Positions 7,755 through 15,450 are shown, numbered from the stretch's first letter. The stretch: DNA of 17,769 bases from an uncultured Succinatimonas sp. (GCA_905201175.1 CAJKNC010000024.1:1-17769), one strand, 5' to 3'. Made by a program: numbers and translations. Notes: generated from the letters alone by a model not told the origin.

Positions 7755-7789
7755 GAGGTAGGTGGGGGCGTTAAGCCCACCTGCCTTTT
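7755..7789 (+). terminator. Hairpin with short T-run between dnaK and dnaJ (attenuator-like)
   Basis: A stem of about 12 bp (7755-7766 with 7776-7787; core GGTGGG / CCCACC, two G-T wobbles) with a 9-nt loop runs into TTTT at 7786-7789. It looks like an intrinsic terminator with a short T-run. I see no separate promoter for dnaJ after it, so it probably lets part of the transcript through and lowers DnaJ relative to DnaK. Confidence 0.7.
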
Positions 7790-7812
7790 GTGTTGTCAAA
7801 GAAGAGGAATTT

Positions 7813-8964
7813 ATGGCGACAAAACGTGATTATTATGAAGTGCTAGGCGTAAGCAAGGATGCCGATGACGCCACTATAAAGAAAGCCTTCAAACGCCTAG
7901 CTATCAAGTACCATCCTGATCGCAACCATGAAGAGGGTGCAGAGAAGAGATTCCAAGAGATAAATGAAGCTTATCAGGTACTATCAGATCCTCAAAAGCG
8001 TGCTGCTTATGATCAGTTCGGCTTTGAGGGCATGAATGGCGGACAGGCTTCAGGCGGCAATCCTTTTGGACAGGGCGATTTTGGCGATATTTTCGGCGAT
8101 ATTTTCGGCGATATCTTCTCAGGTGGACGCAGCCGTCGTCAGCAAGGCCCTCGTGTAGTTCCTGGACGTGATATCCGCGTCAGAATCAGCTTGACTTTAG
8201 AGGAAGCTATAGCTGGCGTTAAGAAGCAGATTAAAGTTAAGTCTTTAGTAAAGTGCAAAACCTGCGGCGGCAGCGGTGCTCGCTCAGGATCACAGGCTCA
8301 GACTTGTCCTCATTGTCAAGGCTCAGGACGCGTTTTTGTACGTCAGGGGTTTATGCAGTTTGAGCAGACTTGCCCGCATTGCGGCGGTACCGGCAGGATT
8401 ATCTCCGATCCTTGTCCTGATTGCCATGGTCAGGGACGTGTTGAGGATTATCGTACAATTACGGTTAATATTCCGGCAGGCGTTGACAGCGGCGATAATA
8501 TCAGAATTGAAAATGAAGGCGAGGCTGGCTTAAATGGAGCTCCATCTGGAGATCTGTACGTTTTAGTTGAGGTTAAAGAGCATGATATCTTTACTCGTGA
8601 CGGAGACGATCTCTTATGTGAGGTGCCGATTAGCTTCACTACAGCAGCCTTAGGCGGAGAGGTTGAGGTTCCGACTCTTGACAGCAAGGTTAAGATCACT
8701 GTAAAGCCTGAAACTCAAAGCGGCACTATGATGCGTCTTAAAGGCTTAGGAGTGCGTTCTGTTCATTCGCGTGATAAGGGCAATTTATATTGCAAGCTAG
8801 TGGTTGAGACCCCAGTTAAGCTCACTGCAAAGCAAAAAGATCTTTTGCGCGAATTTGAAGCTTCTTTAAATGAAGATTCCGAGAACGGGCAGGATTCTAA
8901 GCACAAGCCAAAGGCCAGCCTTTTGCAAAGACTGATGCAGTCTATAAAAGATTTAAAAAATTAG
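7813..8964 (+). CDS. dnaJ: Co-chaperone DnaJ (Hsp40, class A)
   Basis: DnaJ delivers substrates to DnaK and stimulates its ATPase. From the ATG at 7813 it has 383 residues (E. coli 376). The J domain (1-70) contains HPD at 34-36. The Gly/Phe region includes three GDIF units. Four CxxCxGxG zinc motifs run from Cys148 to about 208 (CKTCGGSG, CPHCQGSG, CPHCGGTG, CPDCHGQG), followed by the two substrate-binding beta domains and a dimerisation tail. I chose this start because the J domain begins correctly (MATKRDYYEVLG) and AGAGGA (7803-7808) precedes it; an upstream in-frame GTG at 7762 lies inside the terminator-like hairpin. Transcription must come from the grpE/dnaK promoters, as no other is visible. 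Confidence 0.98.
   Translation: MATKRDYYEVLGVSKDADDATIKKAFKRLAIKYHPDRNHEEGAEKRFQEINEAYQVLSDPQKRAAYDQFGFEGMNGGQASGGNPFGQGDFGDIFGDIFGDIFSGGRSRRQQGPRVVPGRDIRVRISLTLEEAIAGVKKQIKVKSLVKCKTCGGSGARSGSQAQTCPHCQGSGRVFVRQGFMQFEQTCPHCGGTGRIISDPCPDCHGQGRVEDYRTITVNIPAGVDSGDNIRIENEGEAGLNGAPSGDLYVLVEVKEHDIFTRDGDDLLCEVPISFTTAALGGEVEVPTLDSKVKITVKPETQSGTMMRLKGLGVRSVHSRDKGNLYCKLVVETPVKLTAKQKDLLREFEASLNEDSENGQDSKHKPKASLLQRLMQSIKDLKN
8083..8118 (+). repeat. Three tandem 12-bp units in dnaJ encoding GDIF
   Basis: GGCGATATTTTC occurs twice in perfect tandem (8083-8094, 8095-8106), with a third copy (8107-8118) differing by one base. They encode the repeated Gly-Asp-Ile-Phe (DIF) motif of the DnaJ Gly/Phe region, which is also repeated in E. 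coli, though less uniformly at DNA level. The unit could slip in frame. Confidence 0.85.
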
Positions 8965-9025
8965 ACAGTAAATTTTAGCTTACTTGCAACTTAATTATAT
9001 AGAGTGTAAAGTAGGCTTAGTTAGG

Positions 9026-9057
9026 CGCCTAATATTATTTAGGCGTTTTCTTTTATT
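9026..9057 (+). terminator. Rho-independent terminator after dnaJ
   Basis: A 7-bp stem (9026-9032 with 9039-9045, arms CGCCTAA and TTAGGCG), a 6-nt loop and the tract TTTTCTTTTATT end the chaperone block 61 bp past the dnaJ stop. Confidence 0.85.
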
Positions 9058-9069
9058 AGCGACGCTGTT

Positions 9070-9098
9070 TTGGCGTTAATTTAAAAAACTTTTAGATA
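9070..9098 (+). promoter_or_regulatory. Putative sigma-70 promoter of greA
   Basis: TTGGCG (9070-9075), a 17-bp spacer and TAGATA (9093-9098) fit a housekeeping promoter, predicting a start near 9105 and a very short leader (about 14 nt) before the greA ATG. The ribosome binding site in that leader is poor. Confidence 0.45.
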
Positions 9099-9118
9099 AA
9101 AGAGCAAATATAAGTATT

Positions 9119-9601
9119 ATGGATCAGACACCTATGACACCACGCGGCGAAGAATTGCTGCGTAAAGAATTACAGAGATTAAAGACCGTAGAGCGTCCGC
9201 GCATTGTTGCCGCTATTGCCGAGGCCCGCAGTCACGGTGATCTTAGTGAAAATGCTGAATATGACGCCGCCAAGGAAGAGCAGGGCATGTGCGAGGCCCG
9301 CATTAAGGATATTGAAGGCCGCTTAGCTTCTGCAAATGTTATTGACGTAACTAAGCTTAAGACTTCCGGAACTCCGAAGGTTATCTTTGGATCTACAGTA
9401 ACCTTAGTTGATGTTGATACAGATAAAGAGATTACCTATAAGATAGTAGGTGAAGATGAGGCCTGCATTGAGGATAATCTTATCTCTTATATGACTCCAA
9501 TTGCAAAAGGCCTGTTAGGCAAATATGAGGGAGATGAGATTGAGATCCATATCCCGCGCGGAACTGTTACCTACGAAATCGATAAGGTTGAGTATATTTA
9601 A
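9119..9601 (+). CDS. greA: Transcript cleavage factor GreA
   Basis: GreA enters the secondary channel of RNA polymerase and triggers cleavage of backtracked transcripts, rescuing stalled complexes. It has 160 residues (E. coli 158). The N-terminal coiled coil (about 10-75) carries the tip residues Asp41 and Glu44 in HGDLSENAEY, which position the catalytic metal. The C-terminal FKBP-like domain begins near 85 (VIFGSTVTLVDVD) and ends EIDKVEYI. The start at 9119 gives the family's N-terminus (xxxxPMTxRG). It stands alone between terminators: the dnaJ terminator upstream and a bidirectional one shared with convergent yhbY downstream. In E. coli it is also next to yhbY-rlmE-ftsH, so the neighbourhood is conserved. 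Confidence 0.98.
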   Translation: MDQTPMTPRGEELLRKELQRLKTVERPRIVAAIAEARSHGDLSENAEYDAAKEEQGMCEARIKDIEGRLASANVIDVTKLKTSGTPKVIFGSTVTLVDVDTDKEITYKIVGEDEACIEDNLISYMTPIAKGLLGKYEGDEIEIHIPRGTVTYEIDKVEYI

Positions 9602-9638
9602 AAAATATCCCCTACATAATAAAGTGGGGGATTTTTTT
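9602..9638. terminator. Bidirectional terminator between greA and yhbY
   Basis: A 9-bp stem (9607-9615 with 9624-9632, core ATCCCC / GGGGGAT) with an 8-nt loop has seven Ts on the plus side (9632-9638) and an A-run before it (9601-9605) that gives Ts on the minus strand. It serves both converging genes. Confidence 0.9.
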
Positions 9639-9667
9639 AGCTTAATACTTCAAAAGCTGCAACAGGC

Positions 9668-9958
9668 TTAACGCGGCAGGATAAAGCGGCTGCCGTCTTT
9701 GCGCTGTCTGAATAAAATAGCAACGAAGCCGACAACGGAGACTAGCTCAGCATTAACAGCATCAGCACAGGCTGCAGCCTGTTCCTTACGGCCTTCACCA
9801 GAATTGAGTTTAACTTTGACAAGTTCGTGATATTCTATGGAATTATCTAATTCTTTTAGAACATTTTCAGATAAGCCGTCAGCTCCTAGCATTACGACAG
9901 GCTTTAATGAGTGAGCCTGAGCTTTAAGAAATTGGCGTTGTTTAGAATTTAAAGACAT
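9668..9958 (-). CDS. yhbY: Ribosome assembly RNA-binding protein YhbY (CRM domain)
   Basis: A 96-residue single CRM-domain protein, matching the E. coli length of 97. It binds RNA and associates with pre-50S ribosomal particles. The sequence reads MSLNSKQRQFLKAQAHSLKP, then VVMLGADGLSENVLKEL (the GxxGL-type RNA-binding loop), EYHELVKVKL, and the terminal FRQRKDGSRFILPR, all aligning with E. coli YhbY. AGG lies 7 nt before the ATG at 9958. It is divergent from rlmE, the same arrangement as E. coli, so two genes working on 23S rRNA share an intergenic region. Confidence 0.96.
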   Translation of the reverse strand: MSLNSKQRQFLKAQAHSLKPVVMLGADGLSENVLKELDNSIEYHELVKVKLNSGEGRKEQAAACADAVNAELVSVVGFVAILFRQRKDGSRFILPR

Positions 9959-10085
9959 ATTGAACCTACGATTGATAATTTATTGTAATTTAGTTGCGTT
10001 AAATACCAGATTGCAATTATTATTTGATATCTTTAAATTGTATAATAACTGAGAATATTTTTAAATCTTTCTAGGGATCAAGTTT
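9959..10085. promoter_or_regulatory. Divergent yhbY / rlmE promoter region
   Basis: For rlmE, a consensus -10 TATAAT (10041-10046) gives a leader of about 33 nt, with no good -35. For yhbY on the minus strand, TTGCAA (10016-10011), 18 bp and TAAATT (9992-9987) form a weak promoter. AGGGA (10073-10077) is the rlmE ribosome binding site. Confidence 0.45.
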
Positions 10086-10790
10086 TTGCCAGCAAAAAAA
10101 AGAACAGCAAGCCAAACACGGTGGCTTCAAGAACATTTTTCTGATCAATATGTAAAGCAGGCCCATAAGCTAGGTTTACGTTCACGCGCAGCTTTTAAGC
10201 TTGAAGAGCTGCAGAAGCGCGACAAGCTTATTCGTCCTGGCAATATTGTGGTCGATTTAGGTGCCGCTCCTGGCGGTTGGTCTGAATTTGCTATTAAGTG
10301 TATAGGAGATAGCGGTCACGTTATAGCCTGTGATATTCTTCCTATGCGCCCAATTCGCGGAGTTGAGTTTCTTCAGGGGGATTTCAGAGAGGATGAAGTC
10401 TTCTGCAAACTTTACAGCATGATTGGAGTCGGCGCTCATGTAGTATTATCTGATATGGCGCCTAATATGTCAGGCAACGTTGCAATTGATCAGCCGCGAG
10501 CGATGCTTTTGTCTGAATTAGCCTTAGACATGGCGCGCCGAGTATTGCGCATTGGCGGAACCTTTGTAGTAAAGGTCTTCCAAGGCGTGGGATCTCAGGA
10601 ATTTTTAAAGGAATTACGCAGCGATTTCAAGGAAGTGCGTGTGCGTAAGCCTGATGCTTCAAGAGATAGATCTCGCGAGGTTTATATGGTTGCCACAGGT
10701 TTTAAAGGTCATCCTTTAAATGGTGTCAGTCCAGCTATAGAATTTGCAGCAACACCGGATGATGATCCGGATGAAAAAGGGGAAGTATGA
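10086..10790 (+). CDS. rlmE: 23S rRNA 2'-O-methyltransferase RlmE (FtsJ/RrmJ), TTG start
   Basis: RlmE methylates the 2'-O of U2552 in the A-loop of 23S rRNA on the 50S subunit, using S-adenosylmethionine. The catalytic tetrad is present: Lys38, Asp123 (in SDMAPN), Lys163 (in VVKVFQG) and Glu198 (in SREVY). The SAM motif DLGAAPGGW is at 57-65. The start codon is TTG at 10086: AGGGA (10073-10077) sits 8 nt before it, the first residues (MPAKKRTAS...RWLQEHFSD) align with the E. coli start, and no in-frame ATG fits. At 234 residues it is about 25 longer than E. coli because of an acidic C-terminal tail (TPDDDPDEKGEV). Its stop overlaps the ftsH start in ATGA, so the two are translationally coupled. 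In E. coli this pair is heat-inducible; I saw no sigma-32 promoter here. Confidence 0.97.
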   Translation: MPAKKRTASQTRWLQEHFSDQYVKQAHKLGLRSRAAFKLEELQKRDKLIRPGNIVVDLGAAPGGWSEFAIKCIGDSGHVIACDILPMRPIRGVEFLQGDFREDEVFCKLYSMIGVGAHVVLSDMAPNMSGNVAIDQPRAMLLSELALDMARRVLRIGGTFVVKVFQGVGSQEFLKELRSDFKEVRVRKPDASRDRSREVYMVATGFKGHPLNGVSPAIEFAATPDDDPDEKGEV

Positions 10791-12754
10791 CTAAAAATCT
10801 GATCCTATGGCTCGTAGTAGCAGTCATTTTAATGACTCTCTTTGAGTCTTTTAACTCAAGCGAAAGTTCTGGACGAACAGAGGATTACACCACCTTTGTG
10901 CGTGAAGTCCAGTCTGAGCAGATCCAGGAAGTAGTTTTTGATGGCTACGTGATCAATGGCTTAAAACGTAATGGCGAGAAATTTATCACCGTTATGCCAA
11001 TGTCAGATCCGCAATTATTAGAAAACTTAATTAGTCACAATGTTAGAGCATCTGGCACTAAACCAGAAGAGCAGAGTACTTTGATGACGATTTTTGTTTC
11101 CTGGTTCCCGATGATTCTGCTTATTGGCGTATGGATTTTCTTTATGCGTCAGATGCAGGGCGGCTCAAAGGGCAATCCCTTGTCATTTGGCAAGAGCAAA
11201 GCTAAGCTTTTAAGCGAGAATCAAATTAAGACTACCTTTGCGGATGTTGCCGGCTGTGATGAAGCTAAAGAGGATGTCGTAGAGTTAGTCGATTTCCTAA
11301 AAGATCCTTCAAAGTATTCTAAATTAGGAGGACGTATTCCGCGCGGAGTTTTAATGGTAGGTCCTCCGGGAACAGGTAAAACCTTATTAGCAAGAGCTAT
11401 CGCTGGCGAGGCTAAGGTGCCGTTTTTCTCCATTTCAGGTTCTGATTTCGTAGAAATGTTTGTCGGCGTAGGCGCCTCTCGCGTCCGCGATATGTTCGCA
11501 ACTGCTAAAAAGAATGCTCCTTGCATTATATTCATTGACGAAATTGATGCTGTCGGCCGTAAGCGCGGCGTAGGCTTAGGCGGCGGTCATGATGAACGAG
11601 AGCAAACTTTAAACCAGCTGTTAGTTGAGATGGATGGTTTTGAAGGCTTCGAAGCGGTGATTGTCATTGCTGCAACTAACCGTCCGGATGTTTTGGATCA
11701 GGCTTTACTGCGTCCAGGCCGTTTTGACCGTCAGGTAGTTGTAGGCTTGCCGGATGTTCGCGGTCGTGAGCAAATTTTAAAGGTTCACATGCGCAAGGTG
11801 CCTTTATCTAAAGATGTTGATGCTGCAGTTTTAGCTCGCGGTACACCGGGCTTCTCAGGTGCTGAGCTGGCTAACTTAGTCAATGAAGCAGCTTTAGCAG
11901 CTGCACGTAAGAACCTGCGTGTAGTAAGCATGCATGAATTTGAAGAAGCTAAGGATAAGCTTCTGATGGGAGCTGAGCGCCGTTCTATGGCTATGACCGA
12001 GCATGAGCGCATTAATACAGCTTATCACGAAGCTGGGCATACTATTGTAGGACGCTTAATGCCAGAGCACGATCCTGTATATAAGGTTTCAATTATTCCA
12101 AGAGGCCGTGCTTTAGGCGTAACTATGTATTTGCCTGAGCAAGATCGTTATAGCCAAAGCAAGCAGTATCTGCTGTCAAATATTTCAACCTTATTTGCAG
12201 GACGAATTGCTGAGACTCTGATGTTTGGTGAAGATGCTGTTACTACAGGAGCCTCTAATGATATTGAGAGAGCAACTGAGATTGCCCGCAAGATGGTAAC
12301 TCGTTGGGGATTTAGCAAGCGCTTGGCGCCTATGCTCTATGAGAAGGATAATGAGGCCTCTATGTATCTAGGTTCTCAGGGCAGCTCTATGCAGAGCATG
12401 TCTGATAAGACTGCCTTGATTATCGATGAAGAGGTGACGGCTATTATTAACTCCTGCTATGCTAAAGCTGAACAGATTCTTAAGGATAATAAAGATATTC
12501 TCGAGAATATGAAGGATGCTTTGTTAAAGTACGAGACCATCGATGCTTTGCAAATTGATGATCTTATGAATCGCGTCCCGGTAAGAGCTCCTACTGTGGA
12601 TTATGATCCTGCTGTAAATAATAATGAAGGTCCTAAGTCTCAAAATGAGGCCCCAGCCTCTGCTGTTAAGAGCGACTCTGAGGGAAATGATGCAAATACT
12701 CAGAATCCTGATGCATCTAAAAACTCAGAAAATAATAACGGAGAGGGCCGTTAA
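10787..12754 (+). CDS. ftsH: ATP-dependent membrane zinc metalloprotease FtsH
   Basis: FtsH is a hexameric AAA+ protease of the inner membrane that degrades damaged membrane proteins and regulators; in E. coli these include sigma-32 and LpxC. It has 655 residues (E. coli 644). Two membrane segments (about 4-19 and 101-119) flank a periplasmic domain. The AAA module has Walker A GPPGTGKT at 192-199, Walker B IIFIDE at 247-252 and the second region of homology ATNRPDVLDQALLRPGRFDR. The protease site is HEAGH at 414-418 with the third zinc ligand Asp492 in TTGASND. The C-terminus is a low-complexity Asn/Ser/Glu tail. It overlaps rlmE by 4 bp (ATGA) and is preceded by GGGGAAG. With a sigma-32 promoter on nearby grpE, it may close the usual feedback on RpoH, as an inference. 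Confidence 0.99.
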   Translation: MTKNLILWLVVAVILMTLFESFNSSESSGRTEDYTTFVREVQSEQIQEVVFDGYVINGLKRNGEKFITVMPMSDPQLLENLISHNVRASGTKPEEQSTLMTIFVSWFPMILLIGVWIFFMRQMQGGSKGNPLSFGKSKAKLLSENQIKTTFADVAGCDEAKEDVVELVDFLKDPSKYSKLGGRIPRGVLMVGPPGTGKTLLARAIAGEAKVPFFSISGSDFVEMFVGVGASRVRDMFATAKKNAPCIIFIDEIDAVGRKRGVGLGGGHDEREQTLNQLLVEMDGFEGFEAVIVIAATNRPDVLDQALLRPGRFDRQVVVGLPDVRGREQILKVHMRKVPLSKDVDAAVLARGTPGFSGAELANLVNEAALAAARKNLRVVSMHEFEEAKDKLLMGAERRSMAMTEHERINTAYHEAGHTIVGRLMPEHDPVYKVSIIPRGRALGVTMYLPEQDRYSQSKQYLLSNISTLFAGRIAETLMFGEDAVTTGASNDIERATEIARKMVTRWGFSKRLAPMLYEKDNEASMYLGSQGSSMQSMSDKTALIIDEEVTAIINSCYAKAEQILKDNKDILENMKDALLKYETIDALQIDDLMNRVPVRAPTVDYDPAVNNNEGPKSQNEAPASAVKSDSEGNDANTQNPDASKNSENNNGEGR

Positions 12755-12767
12755 TAAGGAGTAGCTG

Positions 12768-13634
12768 ATGAAGCTAAAAATCAGAGATCGTAATTTCGAT
12801 CTAAGCATAACTAAGGTCATGGGTATTTTATCTTTAGACCCTAAGGACCAGGATAATTTTGAGGAATTGCTTAAAAGAGCCCAGTCCATGTATGCTTCGG
12901 GAGCGGAATTTGTCGAGGTTATTGTAGCCGGAGAAGCTGAGAGCATTAGTGCTGATGCTGAATGTAAGCTTCTAACTGGCGCTATTGCTGCTCTTGCGCA
13001 AAAAACTCGTCTTGTGATTGCAGCTAGTACTGTTTACCCTGAGAATATGCAAAAAGCTGTTGAGGCTGGAGCCTCAATGATTATATCTCCGGATGCTTTG
13101 CGTCATGAAGGTGCTGTTCAGATGGCTTTGAATTTGAAAGTGCCTGTTTGCTTGCAGTTTGATGGTAATCAAGACTGCAATGGCGAGCATGATGATGCTG
13201 TAGCCTTAGTCTCTGAATTTTTATTTGAGCGTATTGATGCCTGCCTGAATGCCGGCATCTCGCGTAAAATGCTGCTTATTGACCCGCTCTTAGGCAAGAG
13301 CGCTACTGTTAAAGCTCAGCTGAAGCTTATCGGACGCTTAGATAGCTTAAAGAGTTTTGGTGTACCTATAAGTTTTGCTATGCCGAGGACGTTGTCATTA
13401 AATGATGAATTTTTAAAGGATAATGCTAATATCTCTCAGACTTTGGCGCTATTTTGTGCAGATAGAGGCACAGTGCAGATTTTGCGCACGGAGAATGTTG
13501 CGGATATGGCTTTGTCTTTAGGTTCATGGCAGCTTTTATTAGCAACTACTAAGCCCTTTAGATTTTCAAAGTCTATTATCAGACGTTTCCGCAATCTGCG
13601 CGATAAGTTAGGCGTTATAAGGAAGAGTAAATAA
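12768..13634 (+). CDS. Degenerate dihydropteroate synthase-like protein in the folP slot
   Basis: This 288-residue protein occupies the folP position between ftsH and glmM and aligns end to end with E. coli FolP (282 residues): VMGIL at 17-21, GAEFVEV at 45-51, AGISRKMLLIDP at 162-173. But most active-site motifs of dihydropteroate synthase, which joins pABA to the pterin diphosphate, are gone. NVTPDSFSDGG is SLDPKDQDNF (22-31), the GGESTRPG loop is AGEAESIS (54-61), the substrate-stacking Lys after Arg in SRKS is Thr208, and the His of RVHDV is Glu242. Asp172 and Arg240 remain. A basic tail (about 260-288) follows. AAGGAG (12757-12762) precedes the ATG, 13 bp after ftsH and 2 bp before glmM, so it is expressed in the operon with an intact frame. 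It is unlikely to be a working DHPS; it may be a repurposed TIM-barrel or a structural partner. The gene symbol is left blank for this reason. Confidence 0.85.
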   Translation: MKLKIRDRNFDLSITKVMGILSLDPKDQDNFEELLKRAQSMYASGAEFVEVIVAGEAESISADAECKLLTGAIAALAQKTRLVIAASTVYPENMQKAVEAGASMIISPDALRHEGAVQMALNLKVPVCLQFDGNQDCNGEHDDAVALVSEFLFERIDACLNAGISRKMLLIDPLLGKSATVKAQLKLIGRLDSLKSFGVPISFAMPRTLSLNDEFLKDNANISQTLALFCADRGTVQILRTENVADMALSLGSWQLLLATTKPFRFSKSIIRRFRNLRDKLGVIRKSK

Positions 13635-13636
13635 CC

Positions 13637-14986
13637 ATGCAACGCAAATATTTTGGCACTGACGGCGTCAGAGGCCGTGTCGGCCGTTATCCGATTACAC
13701 CTGAGTTTGCTATACGTTTAGGAATGGCGGCAGGCAAGGTATTAGCTAAGGAAAATGGCGGCAGGGTCATTATAGGTAAAGATACAAGATTATCAGGCTA
13801 TATGCTAGAAGCTGCCTTAGAAGCTGGTTTTTCAGCTTCAGGCATTAGTCCTGTTATGTTAGGACCAATGCCGACTCCAGCGGTATCCTACTTAACTCGC
13901 GCCTTTAGAGCTGATTTAGGCGTGGTTATCAGTGCCTCGCATAATCCTTATTATGACAATGGCATCAAGTTTTTCTCCAAAGAAGGCACGAAGCTTCCAG
14001 ATGAGGTAGAGCTTGCTATCGAACAGGCTTTAGATTCGGATGATTTAAAAATGGCTTCGCCTTCAGCTTTTGGCCGAGCCTATCGTCAGGACGATGCTCC
14101 CGGACGTTATGTAGAATTCTGCAAAAGTGCTTTTGCAGCTCATCTAAGCTTAGAGGGAATAACTATAGTTTTAGACTGTGCTAATGGTGCTACTTATCAT
14201 GTAGCTCCCTTGGTATTCCGCGAGCTTGGAGCTAATGTTATTGTAATTGGAGACAGACCTAACGGCGTCAATATTAATGACGGAGTAGGCTCAACTCATC
14301 CGCAGGCTTTAGTTAATATGGTTTTAGCTACAAAGGCTGATCTGGGTATTGCCTTTGATGGCGATGGCGATCGTGTTTTGATGGTAGACAGACACGGTCA
14401 GATGCATGACGGCGACAATTTGATGTATATTATCGCCTGTGACCGCCAAATGCATAATAAGCTTGTCGGCGGCGTAGTCGGCACTCTGATGTCTAATTTA
14501 GGCTTTGAATTTGCTCTTAAGCGTAAGAATATTGATTTTATCAGAACTAAGGTTGGCGATCGCTATGTTATGGAATCCCTGCTTGAAAAAGGCTGGCGCT
14601 TAGGCGGAGAAAACAGCGGTCATATCATATGCTTAGATTATGCTACTACTGGCGACGGCATTATTTCCGCTTTGCAGGTATTAAAAGCCTGTCTGCATCA
14701 GCAAAAGAGCATAGAAGAATTATCAGCTGATCTCTTTATGTTCCCGCAGGAGCTTATCAATGTACGTCTTACAGCTGGCTTTGATATTAATGATTCAAAA
14801 GTACAGGCAGAAGTAGAGGCGGTTAAAAAGTCTTTAGGTGAAAGAGGTCGTGTGCTGCTGCGTAAATCAGGTACTGAGCCTGTAGTCAGAGTTATGGTGG
14901 AAGGTCCTGACAGAGATGATGTTCATACTAAAGCACAGCGCATTGCTGATGTGATCATCCATCAGGCAGAGGGCGAAAGCGCTTGA
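13637..14986 (+). CDS. glmM: Phosphoglucosamine mutase GlmM
   Basis: GlmM converts glucosamine-6-phosphate to glucosamine-1-phosphate, the committed step toward UDP-GlcNAc for peptidoglycan and lipopolysaccharide. It has 449 residues (E. coli 445). It begins KYFGTDGVRGRVG, has the phosphorylated serine at 101 (E. coli 102) in ISASHNP, the metal loop DGDGDR with Asp241, Asp243 and Asp245, the sugar-binding GGENSGH region, and the C-terminal phosphate-binding RKSGTEPVVRVMVEG. All four phosphohexomutase domains are intact. The ATG at 13637 lies 2 bp after the folP-slot stop; the ribosome binding site AGGAAGAG (13620-13626) is inside that gene, so translation is coupled. secG follows after 68 bp. 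Confidence 0.98.
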   Translation: MQRKYFGTDGVRGRVGRYPITPEFAIRLGMAAGKVLAKENGGRVIIGKDTRLSGYMLEAALEAGFSASGISPVMLGPMPTPAVSYLTRAFRADLGVVISASHNPYYDNGIKFFSKEGTKLPDEVELAIEQALDSDDLKMASPSAFGRAYRQDDAPGRYVEFCKSAFAAHLSLEGITIVLDCANGATYHVAPLVFRELGANVIVIGDRPNGVNINDGVGSTHPQALVNMVLATKADLGIAFDGDGDRVLMVDRHGQMHDGDNLMYIIACDRQMHNKLVGGVVGTLMSNLGFEFALKRKNIDFIRTKVGDRYVMESLLEKGWRLGGENSGHIICLDYATTGDGIISALQVLKACLHQQKSIEELSADLFMFPQELINVRLTAGFDINDSKVQAEVEAVKKSLGERGRVLLRKSGTEPVVRVMVEGPDRDDVHTKAQRIADVIIHQAEGESA

Positions 14987-15012
14987 AAAAAGCGTCCGTA
15001 AACGGTATTATT

Positions 15013-15036
15013 CACGCTCAGAATGGTGTGAGTGTG
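15013..15036 (+). other. Hairpin in the glmM-secG gap
   Basis: An 8-bp stem (CACGCTCA 15013-15020 with TGAGTGTG 15029-15036, one G-T pair) and 8-nt loop sit just before the secG ribosome binding site AGGG (15044-15047). There is no T-run, so it is not a terminator; it may stabilise the transcript or shape secG translation. Confidence 0.5.
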
Positions 15037-15054
15037 CGTATTTAGGGTTTTATT

Positions 15055-15429
15055 ATGTACGAAGCTACAATTGTTATTTTCTTATTAATTTGTATTGCCG
15101 TAGTTGCTTTGATTTTAGTTCAGCAGGGCAAGGGAGCTGGTATGGGGGCTTCTTTCGGCGCTGGTGCATCTAATACTGTATTTGGTTCTGTAGGATCAGG
15201 TAACTTCTTGACTAGATCTACATGGATTTTAATCATTGCTTTCTTTGGCATTTGTTTATTTATCGGCTGGATGCAAAAAGAGGCTCATGAGACTCAGAGC
15301 AATTTCAGCAATATCGATGCAGGTACAGTTCAGACTGAAACTGCAGCCCCGGCTGATGTTCCGGCGGTTAACAGTGATGTCCCGGTTGTTAATGATTCAT
15401 CTAATACTGATGCCCCTGCTGACAAATAA
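15055..15429 (+). CDS. secG: Protein-export membrane protein SecG
   Basis: SecG is the small subunit of the SecYEG translocon that assists SecA-driven export at the inner membrane. It has 124 residues (E. coli 110). Two membrane segments (about 3-22 and 53-73) flank the conserved cytoplasmic loop LVQQGKGAGMGASFGAGASN...GSVGSGNFLTR, which matches E. coli nearly residue for residue. The C-terminal tail is Ala/Pro/Asp/Val-rich and variable, as usual. AGGG lies 7 nt before the ATG. It is the last gene of the rlmE-ftsH-glmM cluster; the tRNA-Leu gene that follows secG in E. coli is absent, replaced by a terminator. Confidence 0.98.
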   Translation: MYEATIVIFLLICIAVVALILVQQGKGAGMGASFGAGASNTVFGSVGSGNFLTRSTWILIIAFFGICLFIGWMQKEAHETQSNFSNIDAGTVQTETAAPADVPAVNSDVPVVNDSSNTDAPADK

Positions 15430-15450
15430 GCTTAAAATAAGTTTTTAATG

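Noticed and set aside
7762..7812. GTG at 7762 as an extended dnaJ start
   Set aside because: It lies in the terminator-like hairpin, has no ribosome binding site, and the J domain begins properly at the ATG at 7813.
8083..8118. Tandem repeats in dnaJ as a CRISPR or foreign repeat
   Set aside because: They are in-frame codons for the GDIF motif normal in the DnaJ Gly/Phe region.
11221..12012. Minus-strand open frames inside ftsH
   Set aside because: Shadows of a strongly conserved coding region with normal plus-strand coding pattern.
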